Shown one piece after another: positions 61,209 through 64,000 of a stretch of 64,000 nucleotides of DNA (position 1 is its first letter; each line of letters opens with the position of its first letter). The notes under the pieces were generated by a model. It was not told where the DNA came from. It searched no databases and saw only the letters and a program-made list of their open reading frames with translations. This DNA is from Mycobacterium kansasii ATCC 12478. Its GTDB lineage: Bacteria; Actinomycetota; Actinomycetes; Mycobacteriales; Mycobacteriaceae. A program made the position numbers and the translations under genes. Location of the stretch: positions 3,472,001 to 3,536,000 of the forward strand of contig NC_022663.1 in NCBI RefSeq assembly GCF_000157895.3, read 5' to 3'.

Positions 61209-62111
61209 CTAGCCGCTTTTCAGATGCTTGTCCAGGAACGCGATCTGGTCGGCGACGGCGCGCTCGAACGCGTCGTCGACGTAGATGGCGAAATGCCCCT
61301 CGGGATACAGCTTGACCTCACCGCGGGGAGCTCTTGCGGCGTAACGCAGGGTTGGGCCGGCGGGTGCCACCGAGTCGGTCTGGCAGACGCAGAACAGGAT
61401 GGGGCAGCGGACCTTCGCGGCCAGCCGGCCCGGGCGGTAGGTGAGGACCCGCATGGCGATCCGGGCGGCGATCTCGTTGCGCAACTCCACACCCTCGGGC
61501 ACCAGCTTGAGATAGCCCTCGTAGGCGTCCGCGGCGGTCATCACTGCAACCTCGCCGGGCTTGCCGACCGTGGGGACGAGCACCGGGGGCCGTCCGGCCA
61601 GGGCGCCGACGACGTCGCGTATCGCCAGTGCGGTGAGGCGTGCGACAGTCCCCGGGTTGATCGCGCGGACGGAGGCGATGCCGTCGGTGAACGGGCACTG
61701 TGCGACGGCGGCGGCGATGCCCGGCATCCGGGCGGCCGTCGCAATCACATGACCACCTCCAAAAGATGTGCCCCACAAGGCGATTCGGCTGTGGTCGATA
61801 CCGTCCAGGGTACGCGCGTAGGTCACCGCGGCCCGCCAGTCCGCCAGTTCCATGCCGATGTCGAGCAGCTGGCGGGGCTGCCCCTCGCTGTCGCCGAAGT
61901 TGCGGTAGTCGAACACCAGACAGGCGTATCCGGCCGCACAAAACCGTTGGGCGTAGGCGTCCAATCGCATGGTGCGCACCGCACCGAGACCGTGTGCCAT
62001 GACCAGCAGGGGAGACGGGCCGCTGCCGGTGGGACGGTAGAGCCACGCGCTGATCCGGTCGGCACCCGAGGTGAAATAGACGTCCTCGCGTTCGGGTTCG
62101 CGTTCGGGCAC
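61209..62111 (-). CDS. Alpha/beta hydrolase (dienelactone hydrolase-like)
   Basis: A 300-residue alpha/beta hydrolase. The oxyanion region is LVMAHGLGAVRTMRLDAYAQ, the nucleophile elbow GTSFGGGHVIATA (Ser about 116) and the catalytic His is in PEGHFAIYVDDAF near the C-terminus. An acid lies in ILFCVCQTDSVAPAG. ATG 62111 opens MPEREPEREDVYFTSGADRI. Members cleave small esters or act as acetyl-hydrolases; the substrate is unknown. It has no signal peptide. It is divergent from the FAD oxidase gene, with 126 bases between starts. Confidence 0.85.
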   Translation of the reverse strand: MPEREPEREDVYFTSGADRISAWLYRPTGSGPSPLLVMAHGLGAVRTMRLDAYAQRFCAAGYACLVFDYRNFGDSEGQPRQLLDIGMELADWRAAVTYARTLDGIDHSRIALWGTSFGGGHVIATAARMPGIAAAVAQCPFTDGIASVRAINPGTVARLTALAIRDVVGALAGRPPVLVPTVGKPGEVAVMTAADAYEGYLKLVPEGVELRNEIAARIAMRVLTYRPGRLAAKVRCPILFCVCQTDSVAPAGPTLRYAARAPRGEVKLYPEGHFAIYVDDAFERAVADQIAFLDKHLKSG

Positions 62112-62237
62112 AGCCGCTCCATCGGGATGTTCGGAGCCCGCCGGATGATGGACTACGGTCTGGAAACGCTACAACATCGCAGCTCGACGGAGGACAGCCA
62201 TGGCGATCCGCGTCGCCCACGCGCCGCACCAACGGTC

Positions 62238-63584
62238 GTGAGCATGCTGCGCGGCCTGGCGAATGTGGTCGGTTCGCACCACGTCGTCACCGACGCCGAC
62301 GTGCTCGCCGCGCGCAGCGTGGACCACACCGGCCGCTATCGGGGACGGGCCAGTGCGCTGGTGCGGCCAGGCTCCGCCGAGCAGGTCGCCGAGGTGCTGC
62401 GGGTGTGCCGGGACGCCGGGGCCTATGTCACCGTGCAAGGCGGTCGCACCTCCCTGGTGGCCGGCACCGTTCCGCAACACGACGACGTGCTGCTGTCCAC
62501 CGAAAGACTTTGTGCGGTGGGCGATGTCGACGTCCTCGAACGCCGTGTCGTGGCGGGCGCCGGGGCCACGCTGGCGGCGGTGCAGCGCGCCGCGACGGCG
62601 GCGGGCCTGGTGTTCGGCGTCGACCTGTCGGCTCGCGATTCCGCGACCGTCGGCGGGATGGCCGCCACCAACGCCGGTGGCCTGCGTACGGTGCGCTACG
62701 GCAACATGAGCGAGCAGCTGGTGGGCCTGGACGTGGCGCTGCCCGACGGCTCGGTGCTGCACCGGCACAGCCGGGTGCGCCGCGACAACACCGGCTACGA
62801 CCTGCCGGCGCTGTTCGTCGGCGCCGAAGGCACGTTGGGCGTCATCACCCAGCTGGATCTGCGGTTGCATCCGGCTCCATCGCATCGGGTGACGGCGATC
62901 TGTGGCTTCTCCGACCTCGACGCGCTGGTCGCCGCCGGACGGGTGTTGCGCGACGCGGACGGAATCGCGGCACTGGAATTGATCGATGGCCGCGCGGCCG
63001 CGCTGACTCGCGAGCAGCTGGGGCTGGCCGCTCCCGTCGAGGGAGACTGGCTGCTGCTGGTGGAACTGGCAGCCGACCACGATCAGACCGATCGGCTGGC
63101 CGGGCTGCTCGGCGGGATGCGGTTCCGCGGCGAACCGGCAGTCGGCGTGGATAGCGCTGCGCGGCAACGATTGTGGCGTACCCGGGAAGCGTTGGCCGAG
63201 GTGCTGGGCGGCTATGGGCCACCGTTGAAGGTCGACGTTTCGCTACCGTTGCCGGCGATCGGCAGATTCGCCCGGGACGCGGCCAGTCTGGTCCACGCCC
63301 ATGTCGCCGACGCGCTGCCGGTCCTGTTCGGCCACATCGGCGAGGGCAACCTGCACCTCAACGTGCTGCGGTTGCCGCCGGATCGCGAACCTGCGCTGTA
63401 TCCGGAGCTGATGGGACTGATCGCCGAGTGCGGTGGCAACGTCAGCTCCGAGCACGGCGTCGGCAGCCGCAAGCGCCGGTACCTGGGGATGTCCCGGGAG
63501 CCCACCGACATCGCCGTCATGCGAACTATCAAGGCTGCGCTGGACCCGACCGGCTACCTCAATGCGGCGGTGTTGTTCGAATAG
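62238..63584 (+). CDS. FAD-linked oxidase (GlcD/D-lactate dehydrogenase type; Rv0161-like)
   Basis: A 448-residue flavoprotein of the VAO/PCMH family, related to glycolate oxidase subunit GlcD and D-2-hydroxyacid dehydrogenases. GTG 62238 (or ATG 62244, MLRGLANVVGSHHVVTDADV) is the probable start. The FAD-binding domain shows YVTVQGGRTSLVAGTVPQHD (about residues 68-87) and ARDSATVGGMAATNAGGLRT. LFVGAEGTLGVITQLDLRLH and the C-terminal cap follow, with FGHIGEGNLHLNVL and SSEHGVGSRKRRYL, which hold the conserved substrate and metal histidines. It oxidises a 2-hydroxy acid; which one is unknown. The sequence matches Rv0161 as remembered. Confidence 0.92.
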   Translation: MSMLRGLANVVGSHHVVTDADVLAARSVDHTGRYRGRASALVRPGSAEQVAEVLRVCRDAGAYVTVQGGRTSLVAGTVPQHDDVLLSTERLCAVGDVDVLERRVVAGAGATLAAVQRAATAAGLVFGVDLSARDSATVGGMAATNAGGLRTVRYGNMSEQLVGLDVALPDGSVLHRHSRVRRDNTGYDLPALFVGAEGTLGVITQLDLRLHPAPSHRVTAICGFSDLDALVAAGRVLRDADGIAALELIDGRAAALTREQLGLAAPVEGDWLLLVELAADHDQTDRLAGLLGGMRFRGEPAVGVDSAARQRLWRTREALAEVLGGYGPPLKVDVSLPLPAIGRFARDAASLVHAHVADALPVLFGHIGEGNLHLNVLRLPPDREPALYPELMGLIAECGGNVSSEHGVGSRKRRYLGMSREPTDIAVMRTIKAALDPTGYLNAAVLFE

Positions 63585-63599
63585 AGGCGCGGTTGGCCC

Positions 63600-64000
63600 T
63601 CATTCGGCTCCCTTGATTCCGACGGCATGGCGCAGCTGAGCCAGGAACTGATCGGCGTCGTCACTTCGAACGATGTAGTGCGAGATCGCGACTCGGATTG
63701 CCGTCGCTGCCTTCACCGCGGCATTGGGGCCCGGAAGCAGCCGCTGCAAGCCGTCACGCATCTCGGGTATGACACCGGACATCTGCGCGATGACCAACTC
63801 CGGTTCGATATCGACCATCCGGACGCCCGAGTAGGAGTACTGGTAGTCGACGATGAAACGCAGCGCGGCATCCAGCCTTTCGACGCCTTTGAGGCCGGCC
63901 GTCGCGTCGGCCAGCCCGCTTTCGAAGTTCTGGCGCTCGTAGCGCGAAAATGTGGCGAGCAACTCCTCTTTGGAAGCGAACCAGCGGTAGAGGGTCGGAC
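63600..64000 (-). CDS. TetR-family regulator, C-terminal part
   Basis: The gene runs off the right edge. The last visible part of its DNA-binding domain reads PTLYRWFASKEELLATFSRY, the end of a TetR helix-turn-helix. The ligand domain follows (VDYQYSYSGVRMVDIEPELV) and ends FLAQLRHAVGIKGAE. About 133 residues are seen. It is convergent with the FAD oxidase gene, with 15 bases between stops. Confidence 0.85.
   Translation of the reverse strand, partial: PTLYRWFASKEELLATFSRYERQNFESGLADATAGLKGVERLDAALRFIVDYQYSYSGVRMVDIEPELVIAQMSGVIPEMRDGLQRLLPGPNAAVKAATAIRVAISHYIVRSDDADQFLAQLRHAVGIKGAE

Noticed and set aside
61224..62237. Open frame extending the FAD oxidase gene upstream by about 340 codons
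   Set aside because: This part is antisense to the alpha/beta hydrolase gene and has no similarity to the oxidase family; the gene starts at 62238 or 62244.

Overview
The window is chromosomal DNA of a mycobacterium, most likely a slow-growing species. It is high-GC throughout. It carries F420-dependent enzymes, an MmpL transporter, a PPE-SVP protein and many PE proteins with a C-terminal PE-PPE hydrolase domain. Gene order follows the M. tuberculosis segment from about Rv0132c to Rv0161; that comparison is from memory, not from a search. No rRNA, tRNA, CRISPR array, insertion sequence or phage gene was seen.

Layout: (1) 1-4.3 kb holds a partial F420-dependent lipoprotein oxidoreductase, a GNAT protein, a small acidic protein, a large KatE-type catalase and a TetR regulator. 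(2) 4.3-6.6 kb is a divergent TetR / ferredoxin-reductase / fatty-acid-desaturase module with palindromic operators. (3) 6.7-11.3 kb carries small lipid or redox genes: SRPBCC, F420 LLM, DUF1214 with its TetR, and a sulfotransferase. (4) 11.4-16.2 kb holds ephF, an alcohol dehydrogenase with a stand-alone Mop protein, TetR/cyp138 and msrA. (5) 16.2-22.4 kb holds a lone MmpL and a double-FHA ABC transporter whose ATPase motifs are degenerate. (6) 22.5-36.9 kb matches Rv0138-Rv0149, with an extra methyltransferase and extra dps, pirin and MFS genes.

(7) 36.9-61.1 kb is the striking part. Nine intact genes, all on the minus strand, encode a PE domain, a YxxxE type VII secretion signal and a PE-PPE alpha/beta-hydrolase domain with a G(Y/F)SQS nucleophile motif. 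They surround ptpB-fadE2, an orphan PPE gene, the proton-translocating transhydrogenase operon pntAa-pntAb-pntB, a 41-residue protein and the TetR regulator Rv0158. Three further decayed PE or PE-PPE relics lie between them. The nine fall into two groups with different C-termini: group A (three genes, 546-590 aa) upstream of ptpB, and group B (six genes, 487-511 aa) around Rv0158. Two neighbouring group B genes are a recent duplication that includes the promoter. (8) 61.2-64 kb holds an alpha/beta hydrolase, an FAD-linked oxidase (Rv0161-like) and the C-terminal part of another TetR regulator.

Overall the region reads as a lipid-modification and redox island. Desaturase, P450, epoxide hydrolase, sulfotransferase, methyltransferases, acyl-CoA dehydrogenase and exported PE-PPE acyl hydrolases or transferases are interleaved with at least seven TetR regulators. 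Transhydrogenase, catalase, Dps and MsrA handle NADPH supply and oxidative stress.
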